Shown: positions 1-10,984, numbered from the stretch's first letter. The stretch: 64,000 bases of DNA from Dermacentor variabilis (GCF_050947875.1 NC_134568.1:194258853-194322852), one strand, 5' to 3'. Numbers and translations are program-made. Notes: generated from the sequence alone by a model not told the origin.

Positions 1-119
1 TTGCCATACTATCGAGTGCCGCCGAACTTCGGCGGGACCTCCGGATAAGATGTCGATGAACTACATGCGAACTACTTCTGCTACTTCTGCTCAAGAACTA
101 CAAGCGAGTGAGCAGAAGT

Positions 120-700
120 GACGTTCTCCGTTCTCGTGTGGTATGAAAACCACGAGGACATGTTCGCAACTTGGGATCGTGTGGGAAGTGCCGAAGTGCT
201 TCGGCGATTCTAAGGCGAACAAAGAGCGAGCGGAGCAGACATTGGCCCAGTTGGCACAGCTTCCAGGGGAGACATGTACCGCATATAAAGAAGAAATTTT
301 GAATTTGTGCAAAATAGTGAATCCCAGGATCCCTGACGAGGACAAGGCTGGACACGTTCTTAAGGGGATAGCCGAAGACGTGTACAATTTCCTGCTTAGC
401 AAAGAGAACCTGAACTCCGTGTCCGAAGTAATGCAGCACTCTCGCACATTTGAAATGCTGAAGATGCGACGGATAGCTCCGAAGTTTGGCCGTCTGTCAA
501 ACGTCCCAAGAGTGGCCAGTGTCGATAAAATGCCGCCTACTGACCTCACGTCGACAATACGGCAGATTGTAAGAGAAGAATTACTTCGATATCAGCAAAT
601 CTCTCATTGCCCCGGTGGCTTTCAGGTCGGCTATGCAACAGAAACAGAGCGCACGCGAACGTCGGCCACTCCTGCCCCATAGCAGCCATCAGTTAATGCA
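120..700 (+). pseudogene. Ty3/gypsy gag remnant (capsid)
   Basis: Capsid-type gag packages element RNA in cytoplasmic particles. The readable stretch (143-682, 179 codons) carries the family signature region with E-T-C-T-A-Y, L-C-K-I-V-N and H-V-L-K-G-I-A-E-D, matching the second half of a retrotrans_gag domain. The preceding codons (about 140-170) match gag in a different frame (W-Y-E-N-H-E-D), so a frameshift lies near 165-180 and the apparent start at 143 is not a true start. Upstream sequence to position 1 shows no readable gag. The reading is lost at about 680, before the zinc knuckle. Confidence 0.8.
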
Positions 701-889
701 GCAGATGTCGTCGATGAATACCAAGGAACACTGCGATCTGGGCGCTCATATTGACCACCATCCAATTACGAACGCCGTTTTCACTCGTCGCGTTTCTCTC
801 AATGAACGTCGGCTGGCTACCGTCCCCATGAAGAGCGATACTACCATTCAATTGCTTCTGAGAGGCCTGGTTAATCCTATCTGCAACAG

Positions 890-1453
890 GTGTCTCGACC
901 CCTTCTGGTGTGCTACGGGTGTGGCATCCAAGGTCGCATCTCGCGTTTTTGCAACTACCAGCCTTCCCACCAGCGAGCCCTTGAACATGGCACTATCAAG
1001 ACACCACGAACCCCTATCAGTGTTTATGTTCAAGAAAAAGTTCATGTACTTGTTGAGCACCTACATACCATGGCACTTGTAAATACAGGCGCGACAGTAT
1101 CTGTGATGACTGTCACTGTTAAGAGGCTTCTTGGACTGAAAGTGATGTGTTCTTTAAGCCGTGGTGCGACATTCCGCGGTGTGAGCGGTGATGCGTTGTG
1201 TCCTGTGAGAGTCCGTAATGCGGACGTGTCTTGGTGTGGCAAAGTAGTTCCCACAGAATTCGCGGTTATTACACGATCCACACAAGACGTTATTTTGGGT
1301 ATCGATTTTTTGCGGGAGTGTGGGAAAACTGTTGACTGTAGAATTGGGCACCTTTCCATCCGTGGTAGTTTCCCACCTGCGCTCTTGGAGAAATCATCGC
1401 GTGATGAATGCATCTTCGTATTGGACGTGGACGTGGTAGTTCCTGCGTGGTAG
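890..1453 (+). pseudogene. Ty3/gypsy zinc knuckle plus aspartic protease remnant
   Basis: A 187-codon stretch joins the nucleocapsid zinc knuckle to the retropepsin. The knuckle near the start reads C-X2-C-X4-R-X4-C, with arginine where the family has histidine. The protease follows: the active-site motif is L-V-N-T-G-A instead of L-V-D-T-G-A (codon AAT around 1080), so the catalytic aspartate is lost, while the downstream flap and V-I-L-G-I-D-F-L segment remain. The enzyme would normally cleave the gag-pol polyprotein. With both metal-binding and catalytic residues changed, this is a pseudogene. Confidence 0.8.
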
Positions 1454-1728
1454 TGGTCGTCTCCGTGGACGTGGTAGTTCCTGCATTTTCTGCTGTGCGC
1501 GTTCCAGTAACCTCTTCTAGTAACGAACTTGCCGTGTTCGATGCCACGCTGGAACCCATTCAATAGACTTGTGGGAACAAACATTTTAGTGTGGCGCATC
1601 CCATACGACAGAAACATTACAGAGTGGCACGGTCAGAGTGCAGCATCATCAACGAGCAAGTGTAAGAGATGCTATAAAAGGGAGTAATTCAAGAATCGGC
1701 AGGTCCTTAGGCCGCTCCCATCATTCTT

Positions 1729-2660
1729 GTGAAGAAGAAAGATGATACGTGGAGATTCTGCGTTGATTACCGCCGACTGAATTCCGTTAGCAAGAAAGAC
1801 GTCTATCCGCTGCCCCGTATTGATGATGCTATCAGCTGTCTGCGTCCCACTTCCTACTTTTCTTCCGTGGATCTGAGAACAGGTTATTGGCAAATTCCGA
1901 TGCATCCAGCTGACAAGGTAAAGATGGCATTCGTTACGCCTGACGGGTTGTACAAATTCAACGTCATGCCGTTCGGATTGTGCAATGCGCCGGCGGCATT
2001 CGAAAAATTCATGGATACTTTTCTGCGCGGTTTGAAATTGCAGATTTGTATGTGCTACCTTGATGATGTAATTTTTGGATGGACATTTCAGGAGCACAAC
2101 ACTCGTCTCGCTATTGTACTCGACTGTACAAAGGCTGGTCTTGAGCTTAATTCCAAAAAAAATGCCATTTTGGCGAGCGCCAAACTGTGGTGTTAGGACA
2201 TCTCGTCGATAAGGATGGCATTAGGCTTGACCTACAGAAGACGGCAGCCGTTGAATCATTCGAGCAATCTAAATCTGTCAAACAACTTCGTAGTTTCGTA
2301 GGGATCTGCTTATATTTCCGGTGTTTCATACCCGGTTTACCCGCCATGGTTGCTCAATGGCTATGGTGTTAGGCTGCTGAGCACCAGGTCGCGGGATCGA
2401 ATCCCGACCACGGCGGCCGCATTTCGATGGGGGCGAAGTGCGAAAACACCCGTGTACTTAGATTTAGGTGCACGTTAAAGAACCCCAGGTGGTCGAAATT
2501 TCCGGAGTCCTCCACTACGGCGTGCCTCATAATCAGAATGTGATTTTGGCACGTAAAACCCCATAATTAAATCAATTAATACCCGGTTTCGCGGATGTCG
2601 CTTACGCTTTGACGAATCTACTGCGTAAGACTACTCCATTTCAGTGGGACCCAGAGTGTG
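1729..2660 (+). pseudogene. Ty3/gypsy reverse transcriptase remnant, split by a SINE
   Basis: RNA-dependent DNA polymerase domain. Readable blocks include F-C-V-D-Y-R-R-L-N, L-R-T-G-Y-W-Q-I and the catalytic box C-Y-L-D-D-V near 2056, all intact. A frameshift near 2190 moves the reading to another frame (L-G-H-L-V-D-K-D-G-I, then F-V-G-I-C-L-Y-F-R). At 2338 the frame is interrupted by a 240-bp SINE; the coding sense resumes exactly after the target duplication at 2590 and reads into the W-D-P-E-C connection to RNase H. The start is not defined, because RT is part of a polyprotein and 1460-1729 holds only degraded linker. Confidence 0.88.
2339..2578 (+). mobile_element. tRNA-derived SINE (tick Ruka type), with target duplication
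   Basis: The 240-bp insert has a tRNA-like head with a box-B match (GGGATCGAATCCC) and a box-A-like GGTTGCTCAATGGC. It is followed by a body with the segments AAAGAACCCCAGGTGGTC and GGCACGTAAAACCCC and an AT-rich tail. It is flanked by perfect 11-bp direct repeats (ATACCCGGTTT at 2328-2338 and 2579-2589), the signature of LINE-driven insertion. Removing it and one repeat restores the pol reading. I recognise the body as the tick SINE called Ruka from memory; the tRNA origin and the duplication are seen directly. Confidence 0.9.
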
Positions 2661-3060
2661 AAGCCGCTTTTCTCCAGCTGAACGCAAGTGGCGTCGGCAT
2701 CGGTGCCGTCCTCGTTCAGCGCACCAGGAACAACGAAAATGTCGTCGCATACGCCAAGCTGCTCTTTAAGCAAGCCTGAACGAAACTACACTGTGACGGA
2801 ACAAGAATGTCTATAGTATTTGCCGTGCAGTGGTTTCGCTCGCACGTCTATGGTTGCCCGTTCACCATCGTCACAGATCCCCATTCTCTGTCCTGGCTGG
2901 TCAATTTTCGTGACCCGTCAGGTCGCCTCGTGCGACCCTTCGTCTACAAGAACATGTGCTCACTATTTGGTATACAAGAGTGGTCCTCTACACGCTGACG
3001 CGTATTGCCTTTCTATGATGCCACTACGTACGACGAATTGTGAAGCCACAACTTGAATCA
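2661..3060 (+). pseudogene. Ty3/gypsy RNase H remnant
   Basis: RNase H normally removes the RNA strand of the hybrid during reverse transcription. Readable pieces are G-V-G-I-G-A-V-L-V-Q (about 2690-2720), then F-A-V-Q-W-F-R-S-H and T-D-P-H-S-L-S-W-L (2820-2910). Between the end of RT (A-A-F-L-Q-L-N) and G-V-G-I-G the usual 30 or so residues with the first catalytic aspartate (T-D-A-S) are missing, so there is an internal deletion near 2685. Further frame changes occur near 2780 and 2995. Confidence 0.75.
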
Positions 3061-3199
3061 CCTTATCGCTTCCCTTTAGCCTGACTTTCCCGATGCCGTG
3101 ACATTCGCCGCAGAGCAGCGCAAAGACCCAAGCGTGAATGCTCTTTTCTCTGTCACACAAGGGCCTATAACTTAAGGTCAATTTTGCACCCTAGATGGT

Positions 3200-4336
3200 C
3201 TTCTTTACAAGAGGAACTTCTCAACAACGGGCGCCCGCTTTCTACTGGTGGTTCCGGAGTATCTGTACTGATTTGTTCTGCGCGTGACGCACGATGACCC
3301 GACCACAGATCACTTAGCGACCGCGCGAACACTTAGTCGTACCAAAGAAATATTCTACTGGCCTCAAATGCTCAAAACAATTGGCACTGATTCGGCCAGT
3401 TGTACACAATGCCAGAGCCACAGGCGACCTTCTACAGCTCCAGTCGGTCATCTGCAGCCAGTAAAGCCCCCCAGTTCCCCTTTTGAAAAAGTCGGCATAG
3501 ACCTGATCGGACCGTTTCCGCGTTCTTCAAGTGGCAACCAGTGGATTATTCTGTGTGCTGACTACCTGACGTGGTACTGTGAGAAGGCAGCTCTATTCTC
3601 CTCCACTGCAGCCCAGGTTTCCCAGTTTTTGTTGCATTCAATCATACTCCGACACGGGCCGCCTCGCGTGATAATACGTGACCGTGGTCGCCAATTTATT
3701 GCGCACATTTTGGAAGACTTACTGCGTTCGTGTGCCTTCACATTCCGACACTCAACAGCTTATCATCCACAAACTAATGGGCTCACTGAGCGCACAAACC
3801 GAACATTGATAAACATGCTATTAATGTACGTCGCTTCGGACCACAAGAACTGGGATGAGGTATTACGGTTCGTGACGTACGCTTTCAACTCTGCGAAACA
3901 CGAAACGAACGGTTTCAGCCCTTTCTTCCTTCTTTACGGGCGCCCACCTCGTCATACGCTGGACAATATATTTTCTTTTGTCATCCATGACGATTTGTCT
4001 ATGACGGAGACTTTGTGTCGTGCAGAAGAGCCTCGTAGACTTGCTCGCTTACGTACGTTGGCCGCACAAGGCCACTCTAAAACACGCTATCACAGTCACC
4101 ACCAACATGTTAGCTATGTTCCTGGTGACCTCGTGTGGCTGTGGACTCCAATATGCAGACGTGGCTTGAGCCAAAAGCTGCTTACCTACTATGCGTGGCC
4201 GTTCGTTATCCTCGATCGTCAAAGTAAGGTGAACTACACGATTGCACGTCTCACTTCCAATGGCCGCTGTTCACGCAAGAATGAGGTGACACATGTTGCC
4301 CGCCTGAAGCTTTTGGCACGATGGAAGCAGGAGTGA
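3200..4336 (+). pseudogene. Ty3/gypsy integrase, long open stretch (350 codons from 3284)
   Basis: Integrase joins element cDNA to host chromosomes. From 3284 the frame is open for 350 codons: an HHCC zinc-binding module (H, H, then C-T-Q-C), then the DDE core with V-G-I-D-L-I-G-P-F-P (first Asp), I-I-R-D-R-G-R-Q-F (second Asp) and N-G-L-T-E-R-T-N (Glu). A C-terminal module resembles GPY/F but reads A-W-P-F. No chromodomain follows and the stop is at 4336. The visible DDE residues are intact, but the frame is cut off from RT by upstream stops, so I treat it as the best-preserved domain of a dead copy. Confidence 0.88.
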
Positions 4337-4370
4337 CTCACCCGGAGGGCTTCGTCTTGGAGAGCAGAAA

Positions 4371-4503
4371 TGTTACAAAGGTTCACTGCAAGGAAAAATA
4401 CGCGGGAAGCGAGAGTGGAGAACGACGTTGCTCCTATTATTTCGACTGTTATTTCTGCCTTGGTGATCGTTAAAGCAGCCGCTTAACACTCTCCGGAGGC
4501 CGT

Positions 4504-4507
<4 letters not shown>
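4371..4507 (+). repeat. Possible short 3' LTR of the first Ty3 element
   Basis: This begins 35 bp after the integrase stop, starts TGTTAC and ends GTAACA, a perfect 6-bp inverted terminal pair with TG...CA ends as expected of an LTR. At 137 bp it would be short, though the second Ty3 element in this window also has short LTRs (161-169 bp). The (TA)n tract starts immediately afterwards, which may mark the insertion target. No 5' LTR is available for comparison. Confidence 0.45.

Positions 4508-4592
<85 letters not shown>
4508..4592. repeat. (TA)n microsatellite
   Basis: About 85 bp of uninterrupted TA dinucleotides directly abut the possible 3' LTR end. Open frames across it that encode alternating Tyr-Ile are artefacts. 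Confidence 0.98.
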
Positions 4593-4595
<3 letters not shown>

Positions 4596-5792
4596 ACACC
4601 AACGTGGTGCGATTTGCTAGAAGTACACCAAAAACAAGAGGGTAAGCAGATCGAGCAGCAACCTCGCAACAGAACAAAAATTTCCGGAGCTTGATGGAGC
4701 CAGCGTGCAGCAGCAACAAGGATGCCCTTTTCTCCTCTGCGCACATACCTTCGTTCCAGCTGCACTCAGCCGGGTGACACTCGAAGAGCGACACTCCGCC
4801 TGTGTGCTTGCACAGAATTATCCGGATGCGGACATTGCAGACTGTGCTATTACACCACCGCGCCTTCCCCCTTACTTTGTGCAACGGTACTCTACCGCGA
4901 GGTGCGCGTTCCGGGCGCCGGTAGCCTTTGTTTCATTCCGTGCGCTCCTTGTCAAAGGTCCCGCCGCACTTGCCTCGGCCGCTGGAGATGGCTGCTACTA
5001 CTCTGGGATTTAAGCTGGGACCAGGAGCGATGCAGCTCGAGCGTTAAGTGCCTTTGTCCTCCGTGGGATTAACACAGGAACGTCGTCGAAGCGAACGTGG
5101 AAGCGCAAGCCGTGTACCTCGCAAGAGAGGATCCCAAAGGAGAGATGTTTTACGGCCTTCCAAGGTGAGTATTGGCGCGGCATAGACAGGTGCGAAGGCC
5201 TCGACGAAAAAGCATAGCGGAGACAACGCATGCCGATACATGATGGCAAGGAGGAAAGCTGCATCATGTGTCTCGTCGGGAATATCAGATGGCGAGAAAG
5301 TCGGGTGAAGGAGATCAGGCACGAAAACTGGAGAATATGCAGCCTGCCTGTATTTCCATTTCACCCACTTCCCTCATTTCCATCCTTTCTTTTTTTTTCT
5401 TTCGTTGTCCATTCTATTTGGATGGACGTAGTGCATCAGTTCTCCCAATATGTAAATGTGAGCAAGATTGAAAGCTTGACGAAACCCTTTAGTCGGATGG
5501 TCCCGGTGGTCCATTGATAAAAGGTATCTGAGAGTATACCATAGAACATAATTTAAAACACATTTGTCTGTAGTATGTGACGCCTCCGCTTAGAACAATA
5601 TTGCACGCCCTATTGGCCGCCGTAATCATGTTCAGACACACCTAACGCTTCCAAAGTTAGGTTTAATGCACTTATAAAAATAGAAAATGAACAGAGGGCC
5701 AGAAGCAGCCGTGGCTCAATTGCTAGAGCAAGGCAAGCGCGCGGTGAATTTTTGAATTTTCTTCCAAGTTCACCCCCCTTTCATTTACTAAT
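4593..5792. other. Non-coding stretch, no feature recognised
   Basis: No domain or repeat family is recognised. A moderately GC-rich part (about 4850-5170) contains a good splice-donor-like string (CCAAGGTGAGTATT near 5160), so an unrecognised 5' exon is conceivable but unsupported. A pyrimidine run lies at 5385-5410. Confidence 0.3.
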
Positions 5793-5804
5793 AATATAGT
5801 GTTT

Positions 5805-6331
5805 CATCATCATCATCATCAGCCTGGTTACGCCCACTGCAGGGCAAAGGCCTCTCCCATACTTCTCCAACTACCCCGGTCATGTACTAATTGTGGCCAT
5901 GTTGTCCCTGCAAACTTCTTAATCTCATCCGCCCACCTAACTTTCTGCCACCCCCTGCTACGCTTCCCTTCCCTTGGAATCAAGTCTGTAAGCCTTAATG
6001 ACCATCGGTTATCTTCCCTCCTCCTTACGTGTCCTGCCCATGCACCCCCCCCTCATTTCTTTTTCTTGATTTCAACTAAGATATCATTAACTCGCGTTTG
6101 TTCCCTCACCCAATCTGCTCTTTTCATATCCCTTAACGTTACACCTATCATTCTTCTTGCCATAGATCGTTGCGTCGTCCTCAATTTAAGTAGAACCCTT
6201 TTCGTAAGCCTCCAGGTTTCTGCCCCGTACGTGAGTACTCGTAAAACACAGCTGTTATAAACTTTTCTCTTTAGGGATAATGGCAACCTGCTGTTCATGA
6301 TCTGAGAATGCCTGCCAAACGCACCCCAGCC
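5805..6331 (-). mobile_element. 5'-truncated RTE-type LINE, 3' end only
   Basis: This is the minus-strand 3' end of the same RTE family as 31896-35019: a (TGA)n tail (plus strand (TCA)n at 5805-5820), then the C-terminal coding part of the RT protein. An 81-codon piece (6298-6053) contains L-S-L-K-R-K-V-Y-N-S and Y-G-A-E-T-W-R-L-T-K. Perfect 12-bp direct repeats (AATATAGTGTTT at 5793-5804 and 6332-6343) flank it, so this is a genuine 5'-truncated insertion. The reading breaks near the 3' end (lysine-rich I-K-K-K-K then a short insertion of C residues). Confidence 0.92.
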
Positions 6332-6369
6332 AATATAGTGTTTATCGCTAGCTTAACACCTGTAGTATA

Positions 6370-7044
6370 CAGGGTGTTTCAGCGAACACTTAAAAAAATC
6401 TTGAAGAGTTGCCTGTGGCACGAATCGCAATTCTAGTTCATCAGCTGGTCTATTTGAAGTGGCGGACAATACTTGCACAAAGGATGCAGATGAAAAAATG
6501 ACTAATTAATAAAAATTACATATTTAAGTTTTTAACTAATTATGTTGTGGCCCATATTGCAATTTACAAATTTTAGCCGTGGAGTTCGCAAGGCGGATCC
6601 ACTTGCAACGAATTTTCAAGATGACACCAGTATCGCGATATAAATTCCCGAACTTTGCGGAGAAATGCTTTGGCGTTCCAGTTAATTTGTTAACAAAACA
6701 TCGTTTCATGCACTGAAGTACACAAGTAACTGGAACGCCAATGCATTTCTCCGCAAAGTTCGGGAAATTATATTGCGATACTGGTGCCATCTTGAAAATT
6801 CGTTGCAAGTGGATCCGCCTTGCGAAGTCCACTGCTAGAATTTGTAAATTGCAATATGGGTCATAACGTAACCAGCGAAAGAGATAATTTTTTAAATTCT
6901 TGTTAATTAGTGGATTTTGAATTTCATTTTATTCTGGTGCAAGTAGTGTCCACCCCTTCGAGTAGACCGCCTCATAAACTAGAATTGCGATATCTGCCAC
7001 AGGCAACCTTTAAATATTTTGAAGATTTTCGCTGAAACACCCTG
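6370..7044. mobile_element. Foldback (near-palindromic) DNA element with TA target site
   Basis: The two halves of this 675-bp segment are reverse complements over most of their length. The ends are CAGGGTGTTTCAGCGAA and its complement, each next to TA. Internal mirrored blocks include ACTTTGCGGAGAAATGC against GCATTTCTCCGCAAAGT and the GTGGATCCGCCTTGCGAA region, with the centre near 6695-6705. Small differences between the arms show age. TA duplication and long inverted arms suggest a non-autonomous Tc1/mariner-type MITE or foldback element. The 98-codon frame on the minus strand is a product of the palindrome, not a gene. Confidence 0.88.
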
Positions 7045-7046
7045 TA

Positions 7047-9580
7047 TTATTCTTCAGGCATTGAAATTACCAGCATAAAACACGTAACGCTGTAGTTGCC
7101 CAGATCAATTTTTTTTTAAGTGATGCGTCAAACGCAGTTACTGGCTCCAAGTCGGCAGCCATAAGTGTAAACGGGTTCTTGCAAATAACTGTATTTGCAA
7201 ACACGTACTCATTGGTGCAATAGCTGAGATCACAGCCTCAGCGACAGGCGGGTCGCTGAGAAAGCGAGCCGGTAGCCGGCCAATACCTTTCGTCCACTGA
7301 GAGTGGAGAAAATTCATTTAATCCACTGATTCGAAAGGTCTGGTTCACGTAAGAGTCCAATACTATACTAGGTACCGAAGATCGGCAAGCTTTGAAAGCC
7401 AGTTCCGGGGCATTCTCGAAGAAAAGTGAGTACAATTTCACATGACTGTTCATCGAAATTGGCGTTGCTTCTTCAGATGAAATAATCGTCAATTTACATT
7501 TGGCTATGTGTAAGAGACTATGTGTAAGTGTCTTAAAAGCCATGACAGCCTTAATTAAAGGGAGTTTCTGAATAATTCGCAACAAAGGTGATTTTTGACT
7601 GAACTGAATATCAAGGGGAAGAAACATGTGGCATCTATGTTATTCGCCTTAAACAGTGGCTCCCATTAAAGGGCTTCCCTGGTACCCTGAAGTGCAATGG
7701 TGGACGCTTTGCGTGGTTTGACAGGTGCCAGGTCCTGTGTGGTTTCGAGAAATGGTGTCTATAAAAAAACTAAGCAGAAAAAATAGCACATTGGACAGGA
7801 CATCAGGAAGGTACAGACACCTGCACTGTACTAACAAACAAATGTTTATCTTGTCAAGTAGCATAGATAGTGCATTCGCACAAGAAATAGCAGAAAAGAC
7901 AGAAGGGGCGCAGAACAGAAGTACCCTTCCTTACATTCTCTTCATTGCACCATTTCTTTCTGCGAAACATGTGTGTACGCTTCTGCTCTACTAAATGACG
8001 CAGTTTCGCCCGAAAGGCGAAGCATCGATTGCGATAGCAAATTAGCAGACAGCCATACGAATTAAGCATAGTACTTTTATCGGCCGTATCTACTTGTAAA
8101 CATTCGCTTGCTAACTAAATTAGTAAGCATGGTGTGAGCGCGCACAGCAAACATGAACCTTTCATACTCGATGACTGCGGACACTCGATGACAAAATGCT
8201 GGCAGGAGGAAACGCGGCAGCAGCAGCGAGCAAAGTGATATTCGTGCTGTCTATTGCTTCAACGCAAAGCGAGCTTCGAGGACACACAGTACACACAAAA
8301 CTACGAGAGAGAAAGAGAGAAAGAATGATAAATCAAAGGCAGGGATGTTAACCGGGACTGAGCACGGTATGCTACTATATACTGGCGGATGGAGGAAAGG
8401 GGAGGGAAAGATTAAGGGAAGAGGAGAAAGTCCACCGTGGATATCGCCGACGTGGTTACAGTTTTATGCTCTTTATCCACCGACGGTCACTCAGTCCCAA
8501 TCACTGGCTGTGACTCAGTACGGATCACAGACGATTGCTCATTCGGGTAGCTTTCAAATACCGCAGCAGCATTTTTATGGCCTTTCGTAGCTGCAATGTG
8601 CGAGGCCATGATCCCAAGATCTTGTTCAAGGGGAATGGTTTTCTATTTAACTGATTCATAGCTGCGCAGAGGCCGTACCTAGACTCGGCCCCCAACGCAG
8701 ATCGCTCTCAAAATACGGCCGCGCGTCGCGTGCAGCCCCCACATGCGCAGTTGCAGCCGGAGAGAAGGCCACCCCTCTCCCTCCCCTTCCTCCGGCGCCT
8801 CGCAACGTTGCATTCCTCGCGCACGAGAAATGACTGTGCGCTTCCTCTTCGCATTCGTCCCTTTCGAGCGGGCGACATTGAGCCGCGTTCGTCGGCTCCC
8901 CTCGCAAGCTTTCAGTCGCGCATACAGCGTAGGGCGCACGGCGTCGGTGCTATCGCCATTGGACTTTATAAGGAACCGCACGGCGACGCCCACCCTGACT
9001 ACAGAAATGCGCTTGGTGTGTCCATATAATTGCTATTGCAATGAAAAAATATTCAGCGCTTAGGTGGTGCACGTAACATCGACAGGCCTATTTGCTCGAG
9101 CCAGCTATTTCCCTTCTGCGCGCGTATAATCACTTATAAGGAAAGCTCGTGGATGGAGAAGAGACAAGACGTCATCCTATTATGAAACTTAAAGAAAGTT
9201 ACCAAATTTACTGTATTCGCTAGCGAGCCATTCCGTGTCTGTATTTTAGCTCACCTTCCATTACGAGAAGTACAACTCTTGAAGGCGAAAGATGCGTCAA
9301 AATCAACGGCGAGAACCCCGCGAAACGCTGCAGGGGAGAATTCAGTGGTATTCTTTCAATCATTCTCTACTTCCTTTCGCAGAAGTGCAAAATGTAACTA
9401 TGCTACGCATGGAAAACATAACGCGTGAGTATAGCTGTTTTGCATTGTCCTCTGGCGGCACAAAAGTTGCGCAAGAAAATGCCAGGACAACATTCCGGCA
9501 CTTGAACTGCGTCGGGCATTTACAACAACAACAACACTAATAATAATATAAATAGTAATATGATAATAATATATTTACTG
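7047..9580. other. Non-coding stretch; GC-rich part at 8690-9010
   Basis: No conserved domain is recognised. 8690-9010 is clearly richer in GC and CpG than its surroundings and open in several frames on both strands, as expected from low stop-codon frequency in GC-rich DNA. It may be a degraded promoter or element end. A purine run (GAGAGAAAGAGAGAAAG) lies near 8305. 9525-9580 is a simple AAC/AAT-rich tract. Confidence 0.3.
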
Positions 9581-9629
9581 CCGGAACAGTCATGCAGAGT
9601 TATTTTCACGCCTGTCTAAAGAAAGGTAT

Positions 9630-9945
9630 GAGGTTTTACGTGCCAAAACCACGATCTTATTATAAGGCACGCCGTAGTAAGGGAGTGAATGAAAACATTA
9701 TTCAAGATGTCCGACAATTCGGGCCGGGTGGGGCCATAAGCACCCCAGCCTATATGACGGCCGTAGTAGGGGACTCCAGAATAATTTGGATCACCCAAGG
9801 TTGTTTAACGTGAACACAAATCCAGGTACACTGGTGTTTTTGTAATTCGCCCCCATCGCAATGCGGCCGCCGCGGCCGGGATTTGATACCGATACTGGTG
9901 CTTAGCAGACAAACATCAGCGCTGTTAAAAGCCAACAAGGGCATG
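9630..9945 (-). mobile_element. tRNA-derived SINE (Ruka type), minus strand, with internal insertion
   Basis: The body segments of the SINE at 2339-2578 recur here in reverse: AGGTTTTACGTGCCAAAACC at 9630, GGCACGCCGTAGT, then TTTAACGTG, TTCGCCCCCATCG and a decayed box B (complement of GGGATTTGATACC). The GCCGTAGTARGGG segment occurs twice, near 9671 and 9761. About 75 unrelated bases lie between the copies, so the SINE has an internal insertion flanked by a short direct duplication, or a rearrangement. Sequence decay makes it older than the copy in pol. Confidence 0.8.
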
Positions 9946-10357
9946 TGGGACATCACCCTGCAAATATGTCAAGGTAATATATTAAAATAGGGGAACATTC
10001 AGACGCCAAAAGAAAATAACGCGGGTAAGTAAAGTGCACGCGAAATTACATTTGTTTGCCCGGAAATTTATAACAGTACATAGAGTTCATGCTTACCCAT
10101 AACTAACCCTAACAATGAACAGACAGACACACGAAATGCAAGATTCAATTTTTTGAAACAATTGTTGCGTAAATGTTACATGAGGTAAGAAGGCAAAGCT
10201 AGCGTAAATATAGAACAGGTTCGACATAAAGAGCACGGATCATGTTTTTAGTAATATTTTCGAAGTTGCTCGGAAAACATCCTACGGAATAATTTAAACA
10301 GGTTAGGAATGCGCCCATGTCGTCATGTCTCATTGTATCTCGTTGAAAAAAATTAGA
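9946..10357. other. Non-coding stretch, nothing recognised
   Basis: AT-rich DNA between two SINE copies; no domain, hairpin or tandem repeat seen. Confidence 0.3.
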
Positions 10358-10505
10358 TTATGAGGTTTTACGTGCCAAAACCACGATATAATTATGAGGC
10401 ACGCCGTAGTGGGGGACCCCGGAATAAATTTGACTACCTGGGGTTCTTTAACGTGTACCTTAATCTAACTACACGGGTGTTTTCGCATTTCACCCCATCG
10501 TAGTA
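10358..10505 (-). mobile_element. SINE (Ruka type) body fragment lacking the tRNA head
   Basis: This is a reverse-orientation copy of the SINE body: GAGGTTTTACGTGCCAAAAC, GAGGCACGCCGTAGTGGGGG, GGGGTTCTTTAACGTG, ACACGGGTGTTTTCGCATTT and CACCCCATCG. It stops before the tRNA-derived head, so the promoter boxes are absent (5'-truncated or deleted). Confidence 0.85.
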
Positions 10506-10984
10506 GCTCGTTGAGGAACAAGGCAGAGTAAAACGCAAACTCTAATGGAGCATGCGTGCAGGCTTATGCTGAGCTTTTAAATCCGAGTCCCAAAAGTGAC
10601 GTAACAGCACTGTTTGAACAAACAACGACCAGAACGAAGGAAAACCTATGGCGGTAAACATAAGTTAAGAAAATTTGTTGCTGAGCTAGTTGGTTCATGA
10701 CTTAAAAACAAAAATTACGGCGCTAAGCAGACGAGGACGCAGTGAGACACAAGCGACATATACGGACGCCAACTTCCAACTGCCGACTCACCAGAATCCA
10801 CGCAATTTTACAAAGGAATCCTAAGAGCAAGGTAATCACAGTAGAGATAAACTAACAAGGGTGATAGGAGCTAACACTGCTCGTAAACCAGTGATCTGAT
10901 CTGAATTATCAGACAGGTACAGAGGAGTACGCGTGCATTACAGGCGCAAGCAGAGTATCAAACCAAATGAGGCAGCTGCATGTT
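10506..10984. other. Non-coding stretch, nothing recognised
   Basis: No domain or repeat recognised on either strand. Confidence 0.3.

Larger units (their letters stand above)
1..4507 (+). mobile_element. Decayed Ty3/gypsy LTR retrotransposon (internal region and possible 3' LTR)
   Basis: Protein-coding remnants occur in canonical Ty3 order on one strand: gag, aspartic protease, reverse transcriptase, RNase H, integrase. Frameshifts, stops, a deletion in RNase H and an inserted SINE separate them, so the copy is dead. No 5' LTR is visible; the window opens already inside the element, in or upstream of gag. A short segment after integrase (4371-4507) begins TGTTAC and ends GTAACA and may be the 3' LTR. 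The order, the integrase with HHCC and DDE motifs and the absence of a chromodomain support Ty3/gypsy; the exact clade is not assigned. Confidence 0.9.

Noticed and set aside
4373..4884. Minus-strand frames with long Tyr-Ile repeats
   Set aside because: They are translations of the (TA)n tract.
6536..6832. 98-codon minus-strand frame in the foldback element
   Set aside because: It lies across the palindrome centre and reads the same sequence from both arms; no domain.
8656..9063. Overlapping frames on both strands in GC-rich DNA
   Set aside because: Four frames are open simultaneously, which reflects composition.
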